The notes: generated by a model not told the origin, from the letters alone. A stretch of DNA of 64,000 nucleotides from Acidobacteriota bacterium (GCA_024641665.1 JAHECP010000005.1:1-64000), one strand, 5' to 3'. Numbered from the stretch's first letter, positions 16,160 through 25,641 are shown. Numbers and translations are program-made.

Positions 16160-18113
16160 ATGCGGGACGGAACATCCTCACGCCTGCGCGGGTCGCTCGT
16201 CCGGCTGCTCGTCTATGCGGCGGCCGGGCTGGTGTTCACCTGGCCGCTGGCGCTGCACCCCTTCGATCGGCTCGGCTCGATTCAGGGCCCGGGCGACTCG
16301 TACCTCAATCTGTGGACGCTGGGGTGGGATCTGCACACCCTGACCGCGCACCCGGCCGCCCTCTTCACGGGGCGGATCTTCGACGCGAACATCTTCTATC
16401 CCGCGACACGCACGCTGGCGTTCTCGGATCACCTGCTGCTCCAGGCGATCGCGCTGGCGCCGATCTACCTCGTCACGCGGAACCTCGTGTTCTGCTACAA
16501 CGTGCTGCTCGTCGCGTCGCTCGTCGCGTGCGGGTGGAGCATGGATGCCTTCGCGCGCCGGGCCATCGGCTCGCCCTCGGCGGCGTGGGTCGCCGGGATC
16601 GCGTGGGGCTTCGCGCCGTATCACTTCGGCCATCTCATCCATCTTCAGCTGCAGGCGCTCTACTTCCTGCCGCTCACGTTTCTGTTTCTGCTCCGGCTGG
16701 CCGAGGACGGACGCCGCCGTGACGCCGTGCTGCTGGGCGTCGTCGCGGGCGCGCAGGCCGTCGGCTCGGTGTACTACGGCGTCATCGGCGTCGTGGGACT
16801 GGCTTGCGGGCTCGTCGCGCTGTGGGCCGGCGGGCGCCGCCGGCCGGCCGTGGGCCGCCTGCTGCTCGCGGGGTGATCGCCGCCGCGCTGGTGGCACCGG
16901 TCGCGTGGCAATACTGGCGCGCGCAGCACCAGGTGGGAGCGGGCCGGACGCTGTTCGAGGCCAGCGCCGGCTCGGCGACGGCCGGCAGTTACCTGCGCGT
17001 GCCGGCGACCAGCCCGCGCGCTTCGCGGTCCTTACGCTCTTCGGCCTCGCCGGCCTGGCGGCGTTCGGCGTCGTGCGGCTCGAAACGTCAGGCGGACGGC
17101 CGAGGCGGGCGATTCCGTACTGCGCCGCCGGTTTCGTGGCGCTCGAATGTCTCAACGCGCCGATCCCGTTCGTGGCCGCTCCGCCCGGCCCGTCGGCGGT
17201 GAGCCGTTGGCTGGCGGGGGAGCCGACGCCAGGCGCCGTCCTGTACGTCCCGCTCTCGCCCGACGCTGCGGTGACGACGCCGTTCATGGTGCAGTCGCTG
17301 TCGTACGGGCGGTCGATCGTGAACGGCTACAGCGGCCTGCGTCCGTCCTTCTTCCCGGCGCTGGTCACGACGCTGGCGGCGTTCCCGTCGATCGAGGCGG
17401 TCTCGACCGTGCACGATCTCGGGGTGCAGTTCGTCGTTGTGTCGCGCCCGTTGACCAGCGTGCCGGCCGGATCGCTGGTGGAGCGCGCGGCGCTGGCCGA
17501 CGGCGTCGTCTACGAGGTGCGCTGGACGCCGGAGGCCGAGGCCCTCCTGGCGAAGGCGGTGGCCGTGCCCCTGCCGCCGGTCTTCACCGTGCCGTTCGCG
17601 GTGGGGGAGGCGGCGACCTACGCGGTCACCTGGGTGAGCGGGCCGATGGCCGTGCCGGCCGGCCGCGCCACGCTTCGCGTGACGGCCGGCCGCGGCGCGC
17701 GCTTCGAGCTCGGCGTCGACGCCACGACCGCGCCGTGGCTCGCGCGGTTCTTTCAGGCCGGTGACCGCTTCGTGAGCGACGTGGACGACAGCCTGCGCCC
17801 GCTGGTCTTCGAGGAGCATCTGGTCGAGGGATCGCGGCACGCAGACCGGCGCATGACGTTCGAGCGCGCTGTGCACGCGGTCGTGCTGACGCAGCGCAGC
17901 GGCGTGTCGGGCATTCGCCTGCCCGCGCCGGCCGACGCGCTTCGCGTCGAGCCGCGCCTCTTCCGCCGCGGCCTGCCCGCGGTCGCGTACACGATGGTCG
18001 TGTGGATGAGCCGCGACGCGCGGCGCATCCCCCTCGTCGCCGAGCTGAGCGGATTGCCCGGAGTCGGGGTCGTTCGGCTCGAGCTCGAGTCGTATTCCCG
18101 CGCGGCGAAGTAG
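16160..18113 (+). pseudogene. Decayed polytopic membrane protein fused to a DUF3108-like domain
   Basis: Coding signal runs through all three frames. Frame A (16160-16876) encodes a multi-TM protein (LVYAAAGLVFTWPLAL..., WVAGIAWGFAPYHFGHLIHLQLQALYFLP). It stops in GGGGTGA near 16875, where one missing G would continue as GVIAAALVAPVAWQYWRAQHQVG in another frame. Near 17005-17022 the sense jumps again to FAVLTLFGLAGLAAFGVVRLE, and several expected TM helices seem to be missing there, so a deletion is likely. The last third (about 17580-18110) resembles DUF3108 (VPFAVGEAATYAVTW..., FVSDVDDSLRPLVFEEHLVEGSR). The intact ancestor was probably a cell-envelope sugar or lipid protein; the membrane part resembles YfhO/GT-C-like proteins, but this is a guess. 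Assembly indels could account for the frameshifts but not for the missing helices. Confidence 0.7.
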
Positions 18114-18152
18114 ATCGCCCGACGCGTCGGGACCGCCCCGATCGTCGGACGG

Positions 18153-19643
18153 GTGAACGAACCAGCGCAAATCGCACGGAGACCGCAGCCTGTGTCCCCG
18201 CTTCTCGCGTTCGGTGGCCGTCGACGGTGGCAGTTGGCGCTCCTCGCCCTGTTCGCCGCTCGCATCGTCCTTGCGCGAGTCCTGCCACTGCTCGACGACG
18301 AAGCGTACTACTGGACGTGGTCGCGGCACCTCGCGCTCAGCTACTTCGATCACCCCGCCGGCGTCGCGCTCCTGATTCGCGCGTCCACGGAGGTCCTCGG
18401 TCGCAGCACGCTGGCGGTGCACCTCCCGGCCATCGTGTGTCTGGCGGTGACGTCCCGGATTCTGGGGCGCCTCTTCACCCGCCTCTCGCCCGCGGCGCCG
18501 GAAACGGCCTGGAAGGCGGTCTTCCTGCTGAATCTTGCCCCCACCTTCGGCTTCGTGGGGACGTTTTCGCTCCCCGACGCTCCGCTGCTCCTGTGCTGGA
18601 GCGCCTGCGTGTGCCTCGTGTACCGAGCGGTTCACGAGAACCGGCCGCGCCTGTGGTATCTCGCCGGGGCGACGGGCGCCTTGGCGATCCTCTCCAAGTA
18701 CACCGCGATCCTGCTGCCGGTCTGCGTGCTCCTCTACCTGACGGCGACACCCGTTCGGCGCCGCTGGCTGCGGCGTCCCCAGCCGTACGTGGCTGCGGGG
18801 CTCATGGCGCTCGGTGCGATCCCGATTCTCATCTGGAACCAGCAGCACGCCTGGGCGTCGTTCCGCTTCCATCTCATCGACCGCTATCCGTCGACATGGC
18901 AGCCCGGGATGACCCTGGGACGATTCGTCGCGGGCCAGCTGCTGTTGACGCCGCCGCTGGTCGCGCTCTGCGTCTGGGCCTGGATCGCGACATTCCGGCG
19001 GCGCGCGCGCGTCGATGACGGCGCCAGGTTCGTGTTCTGGATGTCGGTGCCCAGCTTCGTGTTCTTCCTCGCGCTGGGCACCTTCACGATGAGCTTTCCC
19101 TACTGGACCGACGTCTGCTATCTGCTGACGATCCTGCCCGCACTGCAGCTGCTGGACCGGATGGCGCGCTGGGTGCGCGTCACGACGTGGGGCACCGCCG
19201 CCGTCGTCACGGTCGTCATATTCGGGCAGGTCGCGTGGCCGGTGATTCCGTTCAACGCGAAGGCGGACCCCGCGACGCTCATGCATGGCTGGAGCGAAGT
19301 GGCCGGACGTCTCGCCGAGCTCACGGCCAGCTGTGGTAATCCTCCCTGTTTCGCCTTCTCGCACCGCTACCAGGACAGCGCGCTCGTCTCGTTCTACACG
19401 AGCCCGGCGATCCAGGTCACACGCCTCACCGGACGGCACGACCAATACGACATCTGGCGCGACGACCAGGCGTTGCGCGGGCGCGACGCCATCTACTTCT
19501 ACGACGATCACCACGACGAGCCGCCCACCGCGTCGTTTCCTTTCCGGCAGTGCGTCGAGGCGGGCATGCTCCCGATCGTGCGTGAGGGACGCCTCTTGCG
19601 TACAGTCTGGTTCTGGCGGTGCGACGACTACGCGCCGAGGTGA
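18153..19643 (+). CDS. GT-C glycosyltransferase, ArnT/PMT (GT39/GT83) type
   Basis: Polytopic membrane protein (496 aa) of the dolichyl-/undecaprenyl-phosphate-sugar-dependent GT-C superfamily, transferring a sugar from a lipid carrier on the outer face of the inner membrane. The first periplasmic loop has the catalytic-acid context LDDEAYYWTWSRHLALSYFDHPAG, as in ArnT/PMT_2 proteins, followed by about ten hydrophobic helices and a C-terminal soluble domain. The start is GTG at 18153; the spacing to a ribosome-binding site is poor. Its position just after the broken membrane/DUF3108 gene suggests an envelope-glycan locus that is partly lost. The acceptor is unknown. Confidence 0.85.
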   Translation: MNEPAQIARRPQPVSPLLAFGGRRRWQLALLALFAARIVLARVLPLLDDEAYYWTWSRHLALSYFDHPAGVALLIRASTEVLGRSTLAVHLPAIVCLAVTSRILGRLFTRLSPAAPETAWKAVFLLNLAPTFGFVGTFSLPDAPLLLCWSACVCLVYRAVHENRPRLWYLAGATGALAILSKYTAILLPVCVLLYLTATPVRRRWLRRPQPYVAAGLMALGAIPILIWNQQHAWASFRFHLIDRYPSTWQPGMTLGRFVAGQLLLTPPLVALCVWAWIATFRRRARVDDGARFVFWMSVPSFVFFLALGTFTMSFPYWTDVCYLLTILPALQLLDRMARWVRVTTWGTAAVVTVVIFGQVAWPVIPFNAKADPATLMHGWSEVAGRLAELTASCGNPPCFAFSHRYQDSALVSFYTSPAIQVTRLTGRHDQYDIWRDDQALRGRDAIYFYDDHHDEPPTASFPFRQCVEAGMLPIVREGRLLRTVWFWRCDDYAPR

Positions 19644-19735
19644 TCGCGGCTGTGCCGGCATCGCTGCTCTGCCTCGCCGGCGGCGGCGTGACGCTCGCCC
19701 TGCTCACGATCCAGGCCACGACCATCGGCGCCTGA
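19640..19735 (+). CDS. Possible 31-residue hydrophobic peptide (GTGA-coupled)
   Basis: GTG at 19640 overlaps the TGA of the glycosyltransferase gene (GTGA), and the frame closes at 19733-19735. The 31-residue product is a single hydrophobic helix (LLCLAGGGVTLALLTIQATT). The overlap geometry is that of translationally coupled genes, but the ORF is short and may be the remnant of a longer gene. Confidence 0.25.
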   Translation: MIAAVPASLLCLAGGGVTLALLTIQATTIGA

Positions 19736-19817
19736 CACGCCGCCTCGTGCGACGGGAAGTCGCTCGGCAGGTGCCTCCTCGAGTGGTAAAATCGCGCCCG
19801 TCCCGGGAGCACCGCCC

Positions 19818-20093
19818 GTGAGGTGGACGAGACAGGACTCGGCTCTCGTCGCGATGGTCTGGCTCGGCGTCGTGGCCGTGATCGTCGGCGTGTGCCTTGC
19901 GCTGCCAACGCCGCCGCCTCCCAGCGACCCGCAGTTCCTCCCGGTGCTGCTCGACTTCTTCTTCGGCGCGATCCTCGTCTCGCTCGTGGCCGGCGCTGCC
20001 GCGGTCTTCTGCGCTTTCCGTTTCGCGCGTCGGCTCGGCCAGGAAATCGAAGAGCTGAGGAAGCGGCTGGACGGCTTGACGCGGTCTCGATGA
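19818..20093 (+). CDS. Small two-helix membrane protein
   Basis: A 91-residue protein from the GTG at 19818. It has two hydrophobic segments (about 9-29 and 42-67) separated by a proline-rich loop (LPTPPPPSDPQ), then a charged amphipathic tail (RFARRLGQEIEELRKRLDGL) that could form a coiled coil. No family is recognised. The layout resembles small envelope or scaffold proteins. Confidence 0.5.
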   Translation: MRWTRQDSALVAMVWLGVVAVIVGVCLALPTPPPPSDPQFLPVLLDFFFGAILVSLVAGAAAVFCAFRFARRLGQEIEELRKRLDGLTRSR

Positions 20094-20296
20094 GAGGGCC
20101 GGAGCGTGCGCGAACCGCCGGGCTCTTCGACCAACTGCACGCGGCGCACCGCGTGGGCGACATGGCCCAACCGCCGGGCAACCGGCTGGACTGGGACCTG
20201 TGGCACGAACTGCAACGCGGCGCGCAGACGTACTCTGCCATCCGACAGCGGCCTCCGCGCGCGGCACGTGGAGCAGCGAGGCACACGACTGCGTGA
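20090..20296 (+). CDS. Possible 68-residue protein, ATGA-coupled
   Basis: ATG at 20090 overlaps the stop of the small membrane protein gene (ATGA). The product contains a plausible folded stretch (LFDQLHAAHRVGDMAQPPGNRLDWDLWHELQRGAQTYS is the best-looking part) and then an Arg/Ala-rich tail. No family is recognised. The overlap argues for translation; the tail argues against. Confidence 0.25.
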   Translation: MRGPERARTAGLFDQLHAAHRVGDMAQPPGNRLDWDLWHELQRGAQTYSAIRQRPPRAARGAARHTTA

Positions 20297-20459
20297 GACA
20301 GCAGGCGAACGAAGGCTGGCGTCCCCGACGCGACTCACCCGGGTGTATTTCGAGGGACCGCTGGCGGCATGATCAAGGTGCCCGACAGCACTTGACGGCA
20401 GTGGGCCGCGTGGGGAACGCCGCGGACGCGAGGGTGGTGTCTAACGACACGGGGACCCG
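20297..20459. other. Non-coding spacer with a recurrent GAAGGCTGGCGTCCCC motif
   Basis: No convincing gene. GAAGGCTGGCGTCCCC at 20311-20326 recurs exactly at 41846-41861, and its core TGGCGTCCCC also appears at 39009-39018, suggesting a dispersed intergenic repeat or remnants of one. The end of the spacer should hold the promoter of the small membrane protein gene at 20460. Confidence 0.4.
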
Positions 20460-20648
20460 ATGACCTTCGAAACGGTCCTGTCCATCGCGACGCTCGGCGG
20501 CTTCATCTGGGTTGTGCGTGTTCTGCTCCCGAAGGCCGTCAAAGAGCGCGAACCTTTTGCCCTCACCTGTGCGGTGCTGACCGCTATCCTTGCGCTTCTC
20601 GTGTGGCTCCTAATCGGTGTGGTGGGCATCCGATCAATGACCTCCTGA
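20460..20648 (+). CDS. Small membrane protein, cassette copy 1
   Basis: A 62-residue protein with two hydrophobic helices (TVLSIATLGGFIWVVRVLLP and LTCAVLTAILALLVWLLIGVVG) joined by a short basic loop (KAVKEREPF). The first half is repeated almost residue for residue at 26904-27017, where the second helix is lost. It converges on the DUF4177-like gene 27 bp downstream, and the pair is duplicated as a unit, so the two products may work together. Function unknown. Confidence 0.6.
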   Translation: MTFETVLSIATLGGFIWVVRVLLPKAVKEREPFALTCAVLTAILALLVWLLIGVVGIRSMTS

Positions 20649-20675
20649 GCTGAACGTGTCGCGTGAGTGCTGAGG

Positions 20676-20942
20676 TCAGGTGTTGGGCCGCTTGAAGTAG
20701 CAGGTCACGTAGACCTGGCGAGAGTTGTAGAACATCTCCTCGTGCCGGGTGACCGCGACCATCTCCCAACCACGGTCGCCGAGTTGCCCCACCTGTTTGC
20801 CATCCGGGGACTCACCTGAACTCTTGATCCAGGTGTATTCCCAGGCAGTCCTGACCTTCGGCGATTCTTGCCGACCCGCCCAGGCAATTGCCCCTAGCGC
20901 GGCGAGAAACAGGACCGCGATCATCATTCGACTGGGTCTCAT
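20676..20942 (-). CDS. Secreted DUF4177-like protein, cassette copy 1
   Basis: An 88-residue protein with a signal peptide (MMIAVLFLAALGAIAWAG) and a mature domain reading AWEYTWIK...VGQLGDRGWEMVAVTRHEE...YVTCYFKRP, the DUF4177 pattern (W-E-Y, LG-x-x-GWE-hV-a-V, FKRP ending). DUF4177 proteins are small and of unknown role. The gene faces the small membrane protein gene. A close paralogue lies at 26998-27261. Met6 or Met7 could also be the start. Confidence 0.65.
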   Translation of the reverse strand: MRPSRMMIAVLFLAALGAIAWAGRQESPKVRTAWEYTWIKSSGESPDGKQVGQLGDRGWEMVAVTRHEEMFYNSRQVYVTCYFKRPNT

Positions 20943-21205
20943 GGCATCCCTCCTTTACCCGGGCGCATTTCCTCAAGAGGTCTTCTCAGACGCCGTGCCA
21001 AACAGGCTGACGAGCACCACCCGCAGGTGGTTGAGCTGCGTTCTGCGGCTGTGGCTATCTGGCACCTCCGTGCAATCCATGCCATCGCGGTCTGGCCGGG
21101 TTGCCTGAACAGGCGTCGAACGTCCGGCCGGCCGATCCGCACGGGTGTAGTATGTGCCCGTACGCGACCTGGTGGCTCGCTGAGAAGACCTGAGGGCAAT
21201 CGCGC

Positions 21206-22159
21206 ATGATGTCCGGCGACCTCGAAGCATGGATCATCGACCAGATGGCGCATTTTGGGCTGGAGCTTCTTCCGGGCCGTCCTGTCATTTTCGACGACAC
21301 CACCAACTACATGTACATCGATCGCGGGCACGTCATCCAACTCGGAGGCGAGCTGTTCCTCGTACGAGGCCACGAGAAAGAAGGACGTTTCGGTGTGGAC
21401 GAGCAGCCCAAGTTCTGGGTCAAGCGTGCGATTTCGTTGACCAACGGGCAGAAATACATCCTGAAACTCGTGTGCCAGGAAGCATTCAAGATCCAGATTG
21501 GCACCCGTCAAGTCACGTGCTCTCGAAGTGGAGAAAAGGAGGGACAGGTCCTTCAGCTCGTGCGCGGCGATCACCGATTCATGCAGGGCCACGCCGCACG
21601 GGACTCTCGCGGCAACCTGGTGCGGACGATTGACTTCATCGACGGCACAGACCTGCTGAGCCACGTCTGTGGACTCAGGATGTCTCACGAGGACTATTTC
21701 CGGGACTGTTTCCCGTCGCTTCTGGCAAGGACGATCACGGCTTTCCAAGCGATCCGGTTTCTGAACGACAATGGATTGTCTCACGGCGACATCCGCAACG
21801 ATCACATACTCGTCGAGCGCGACACCGGCGCGCTTCGATGGATCGATTTCGATCTGGTCGAGGACTTCGCTGACTTCGACCTGTGGAGCCTGGGCAACAT
21901 CCTGCACTGCGTGGTGGCAAAGGGGTTCGTCAGCTTTCGAGATGTGGTGGAACAACGGCCCGGGCTTGCTCCGTCGTTGAGCGATGATGACGCCTCCGTC
22001 TTCTTTCGGCACCGCGTGATGAATCTGGAGAAGGTCTACCCGTACGTGCCCAGGACGCTGAATGAGGTTCTTCTGCGCTTTTCGCGGGGCGCGCGGGCCT
22101 GCTACGATTCCATCTCACAAGTCGTCCAGGACCTGCGTGAATGCGAGGCGTGCCTGTAG
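21206..22159 (+). CDS. Protein-kinase-like (APH/RIO-like) phosphotransferase
   Basis: A 317-residue kinase-fold protein. The conserved pieces are a candidate ATP-binding Lys in KYILKLV (about 85), the catalytic loop LSHGDIRNDHILVE (HGD near 193) and the metal-binding WIDFDLVED. It is preceded by a glycine-poor N-lobe, so it is divergent from Ser/Thr kinases and closer to Bud32/APH-type small-molecule or atypical kinases. No TM segment or extra domain is visible. Base composition is noticeably less GC-rich than the neighbours, hinting at transfer. The target is unknown. Confidence 0.65.
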   Translation: MMSGDLEAWIIDQMAHFGLELLPGRPVIFDDTTNYMYIDRGHVIQLGGELFLVRGHEKEGRFGVDEQPKFWVKRAISLTNGQKYILKLVCQEAFKIQIGTRQVTCSRSGEKEGQVLQLVRGDHRFMQGHAARDSRGNLVRTIDFIDGTDLLSHVCGLRMSHEDYFRDCFPSLLARTITAFQAIRFLNDNGLSHGDIRNDHILVERDTGALRWIDFDLVEDFADFDLWSLGNILHCVVAKGFVSFRDVVEQRPGLAPSLSDDDASVFFRHRVMNLEKVYPYVPRTLNEVLLRFSRGARACYDSISQVVQDLRECEACL

Positions 22160-22195
22160 AACGGCCCGATCGCGCTGGCGTCGTACCGGCGTTCC

Positions 22196-22226
22196 TTGAT
22201 TGCCGTGATCGACCGGGAGGTATAAT
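22196..22226 (+). promoter_or_regulatory. Sigma-70-like promoter before the VPS10-like gene
   Basis: A perfect TATAAT (22221-22226) is preceded by TTGATT (22196-22201) with a 19-base spacer, slightly long. It lies about 130 bp before the start of the secreted VPS10-like protein and leaves a leader of roughly 120 nt. Confidence 0.45.
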
Positions 22227-22353
22227 GTCTGCCGTTCGAATCGACCACGAAGACGCGGATTGATGTGATTCCTCCCTCCGCCCCACACTCCGTGGCTGGA
22301 TCCTGGCACTCTCCCGGTCCCCTGGGCCGGGTCCTTCTCAGGAGGTGGTTTCA

Positions 22354-25300
22354 GTGCGCATGACCTCGTTCCGCATGGCTCTCGCCCTCGCGCTGCTCGC
22401 GGCCTCGCCGTTCGTGGCGGCGCAGACACCGGCCGTCTACAGCGACATGCACTGGCGATCGATCGGCCCGACCCGCGCCGGGCGCTGCCGCGCGGTGGCC
22501 GGTGTCCCCAGTCAGCCGAACGTCTGCTACATCGGCTTCGACAACGGGGGGGTCTGGCGCTCCACCGATTACGGCTCCACGTGGGTGCCGCTCTTCGACG
22601 GCCAGCCGACGGGCTCGATCGGCGCGATTGCCGTCGCCCCCTCGAACCCGGACATCATCTACGTCGGCAGCGGCGCGGGCATCATCCGGCCCGACCTGTC
22701 CACGGGCGACGGGATGTACAAGTCGACCGACGCGGGCAGGACCTGGACGCACCTCGGGCTTCGCGACAGCCAGATGATCGCCGACATCGACGTCGACCCG
22801 ACGAGCCCGGATCGCCTGTTCGTCGCGGCGCTCGGCCATCCGTACGGCCCGAACGAGGAGCGCGGCATCTTCCGCTCCACCGACGGCGGCCGGACGTTCC
22901 AGAAGGTGCTCTACCGGGATGAGTACACCTCGGGCAACGACGTGATTATCGATCCGTCGAACCCGCAGATCGTCTACGCCACGCTGTGGCAGCAGCAGCA
23001 GGGCTTCCGCGAGAGCGCCGAGTTCGGCGGCTCGGGCAACGGCATCTTCAAGTCGACCGACGGTGGGACCACCTGGCGGCCGCTCACCGCGGGCCTGCCG
23101 AGCGTCATCGAGGCCAACCTTGGGCTCTCGCCGAGCAATCCAAACCTGATCTACGCGATGGTCGCCGGCACGCCGCAGGAGTCCCGGACGAGCGGGCCCG
23201 GCCGCGACGGCGGCACCACCGGCATCGTCGGCCTCTACAAGTCGACCGACGCCGGGGAGCACTGGACTGCGGTGGACGTGCCCGAGGGGCCGGTGGGCGC
23301 GGCCACGCCCCACGTGGACACGCGTCCGCTGGCGCGCATCGGCGGCGGCGACCTTCCCACGATCGCCGTCGATCCCAAGAACGAGAACGTCGTCTACAGC
23401 CCCACCGTCGTGCTGTGGCGCAGCGAAGATGGCGGCGTGCACTGGTCGGCGGTGCGCGGCGCGTACGGCGGCGACGACTACCAGAAGATGTGGATCAACC
23501 CGAACAACCCGGACATCCTCCTGGTGGTCTCCGACCAGGGCGCGGTGATCTCGGCCAACCGGGGCCAGTCGTGGAGCAACTGGTACACGCAGCCGACCGC
23601 CGCCATCTACCACGTGACCGCCGACAACGCCTTTCCGTACCGCCTCTGCGGCGGCCAGCAGGATTCCGGCTCCGCCTGCGTGAAGAGCCGATCGAACGAC
23701 GGCATGATCACGTTCCACGACTGGCACCCCGTCAACATCCAGGAGTACGGCATCGCCGCGCCCGACCCGAAGGACCCGGACATGGTCTACGGCAGCTCGC
23801 GCACCGACGTGACGCTCTACGACCGGAAGACCGGCCAGACGACGAACGTCGGCCCGGACATGGGCCCGCGCGGCGGCCCCTTCAACCGTGACGTGCGCAC
23901 GATGCCGATCCTGTGGTCGCCGGTCGACCCGGACCTGTTCTTCTACACGTCGAACGTCGTCTGGAAGACGCACGACCGCGGCCATACGTGGACCCGCATC
24001 AGCCCCGACCTGGCGCGGCAGACCTGGGCGGTGCCGGCGAGCGCGGGGAAATACGCCGCGAGCGTCGAGCCGGGCCCCGAGGGCACGATTACGGCGCTCT
24101 CGGCGTCGCCGCTGGACGTAGGCGTCCTCTGGGCGGGGACCGACGACGGCAACATCCAGGTGACCATGGACGGCGGCGGCACCTGGACGAACGTGACACC
24201 GCCGGCGATCAAGCCGTGGACTCGCATCTTCAACATCGAGGCGGGCCACTTCGACCGCGGCACCGCGTACGCCGCGGCGAACACCATGCGCATCGACGAC
24301 ATGAACCCGCACTTCTGGCGGACGCACGACAGCGGGCGCACGTGGGCGGAGATCGACAACGGCCTCGCGCCGGGAGCGGTCGCCAACTCGATCCGGGAAG
24401 ACCCGCGCCAGAAGGGGCTGCTCTACGCCGCCACCGAGACGCAGGTCTGGGTCTCCTTCGACGACGGCGACCACTGGCAGTCGCTCCGGCTCGACATGCC
24501 CGCCGTGTCCGTGCGGGACATCCAGGTGAAAGACGACGACACGTGCCTGTGCTCGGATCTCGTGGCCGGCACCCACGGCCGGGGCTTCTGGATCCTGGAC
24601 GACGTGACACCGCTGCGTCAGGCGGCCGCGGCCCAGGCCGCGAGCGAGGCGTACCTGTTCACGCCGGCGACCGCCGTCCGTGTGCGCTACGGCATGAACG
24701 ACCCGACCGAGTGGCCGCCCGAGCTGCCCCACGGCGAGAACCCGCCCCCGGGCGGCATCATCGACTACTATCTGGCCGCCGACGCGAAGGGCCCCGTCCT
24801 CCTGGACGTCCTCGACGCCAACGGAAAGGTGATCCGCGACTACTCGAGCGACGACCCGGTGCTGAAGCCCGATCCCGCGCTCGACCCGGAGGGGTACGAC
24901 AAGATCTGCCAGCAGGATCCCACGGCGCCGAACTGCCGCGTGCCGCTGTACTGGCCGGCGCCGCAGATGATCGTCAAGACCACGAAGGGGATGCACCGCT
25001 TCAGCTGGGACCTGCGCTTCCAGCCGATCGGCCCCGAGCCGCGGGCCGCTGGCGGCGCGACCGGGGCGGTTCCGGGACACACCTATCCGCCGGCGGTGAC
25101 ACCGTGGGCGCCCCCGGGCCAGTACACCGTGCGGCTGACGGTGAACGGCAAGACCTACACGCAGCCGCTCACCCTGCGTCTGGACCCGCGGGTGACGACG
25201 CCCGCCGCCGACCTGGCGCGCCTGGCGGAGCTGTCGCGGCAGATGTACGACGGCTCGGTCGCCGCGCACGCGGCCTACGAGAAGGCGCGGGGGCTGGTCG

Positions 25301-25641
25301 CAGCACTCGACGCCGCCGGCGGCCAGGACGCGGCGGCCTTCAAGGCCGAGGTCGAAAGCGTCGCGCCGGCCCCGCGTCCGCGCGCCTTCGGCTTCTTCCG
25401 CAGACCAGCCCCCTCCGGGCCACCGGCGCTGAACGGCGCGAGCGACGAGATGATGGCGGCGGCCATGTCCATGCAGGAGGCGGAGGTCACGCCCACCGCG
25501 CGTCAGGTTGCGGCCTGCGACGAGGCGCGGACGCGATCGCAGGAGGTGATGGCGAAGTGGCAGCAGCTCTCGACGACGGGGCTCGCGCAGCTCAACGCCA
25601 AGCGGGCTGCCGCCGGGCTGGCACCGATCAAGATCCAGTGA
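22354..25641 (+). CDS. Secreted sortilin/VPS10-type BNR-repeat protein (glycosyl-hydrolase-like propeller)
   Basis: A 1095-residue exported protein. AGGAGG (22340-22345) eight bases before the GTG at 22354 decides the start, and a signal peptide ending at VAAQ follows. The body carries repeated BNR/Asp-box units (STDYGSTW, STDAGRTW, STDGGRTF, STDGGTTW, SEDGGVHW, TMDGGGTW, THDSGRTW, SFDDGDHW), forming one or two beta-propellers. A C-terminal region (about 780-1095) contains PTEWPPELPHGENPPPGG and a helical tail. This is a very common acidobacterial family annotated as glycosyl hydrolase or VPS10 domain protein; the enzymatic activity is unproven. A degenerate copy of the last 130 bp lies at 26701-26833. 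Confidence 0.88.
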   Translation: MRMTSFRMALALALLAASPFVAAQTPAVYSDMHWRSIGPTRAGRCRAVAGVPSQPNVCYIGFDNGGVWRSTDYGSTWVPLFDGQPTGSIGAIAVAPSNPDIIYVGSGAGIIRPDLSTGDGMYKSTDAGRTWTHLGLRDSQMIADIDVDPTSPDRLFVAALGHPYGPNEERGIFRSTDGGRTFQKVLYRDEYTSGNDVIIDPSNPQIVYATLWQQQQGFRESAEFGGSGNGIFKSTDGGTTWRPLTAGLPSVIEANLGLSPSNPNLIYAMVAGTPQESRTSGPGRDGGTTGIVGLYKSTDAGEHWTAVDVPEGPVGAATPHVDTRPLARIGGGDLPTIAVDPKNENVVYSPTVVLWRSEDGGVHWSAVRGAYGGDDYQKMWINPNNPDILLVVSDQGAVISANRGQSWSNWYTQPTAAIYHVTADNAFPYRLCGGQQDSGSACVKSRSNDGMITFHDWHPVNIQEYGIAAPDPKDPDMVYGSSRTDVTLYDRKTGQTTNVGPDMGPRGGPFNRDVRTMPILWSPVDPDLFFYTSNVVWKTHDRGHTWTRISPDLARQTWAVPASAGKYAASVEPGPEGTITALSASPLDVGVLWAGTDDGNIQVTMDGGGTWTNVTPPAIKPWTRIFNIEAGHFDRGTAYAAANTMRIDDMNPHFWRTHDSGRTWAEIDNGLAPGAVANSIREDPRQKGLLYAATETQVWVSFDDGDHWQSLRLDMPAVSVRDIQVKDDDTCLCSDLVAGTHGRGFWILDDVTPLRQAAAAQAASEAYLFTPATAVRVRYGMNDPTEWPPELPHGENPPPGGIIDYYLAADAKGPVLLDVLDANGKVIRDYSSDDPVLKPDPALDPEGYDKICQQDPTAPNCRVPLYWPAPQMIVKTTKGMHRFSWDLRFQPIGPEPRAAGGATGAVPGHTYPPAVTPWAPPGQYTVRLTVNGKTYTQPLTLRLDPRVTTPAADLARLAELSRQMYDGSVAAHAAYEKARGLVAALDAAGGQDAAAFKAEVESVAPAPRPRAFGFFRRPAPSGPPALNGASDEMMAAAMSMQEAEVTPTARQVAACDEARTRSQEVMAKWQQLSTTGLAQLNAKRAAAGLAPIKIQ

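Noticed and set aside
17088-19661. An 857-codon minus-strand open frame across the pseudogene and GT-C gene
   Set aside because: It is a composition artefact antisense to a protein with good TM helices and family motifs; its own product is charged, repetitive and without homologous features.
22351-25269. A 972-codon minus-strand open frame under the VPS10-like gene
   Set aside because: Antisense frames stay open in GC-rich codons. The product is Arg/Ala/Val/His-rich without any motif, while the plus strand has clear Asp-box repeats and a signal peptide.
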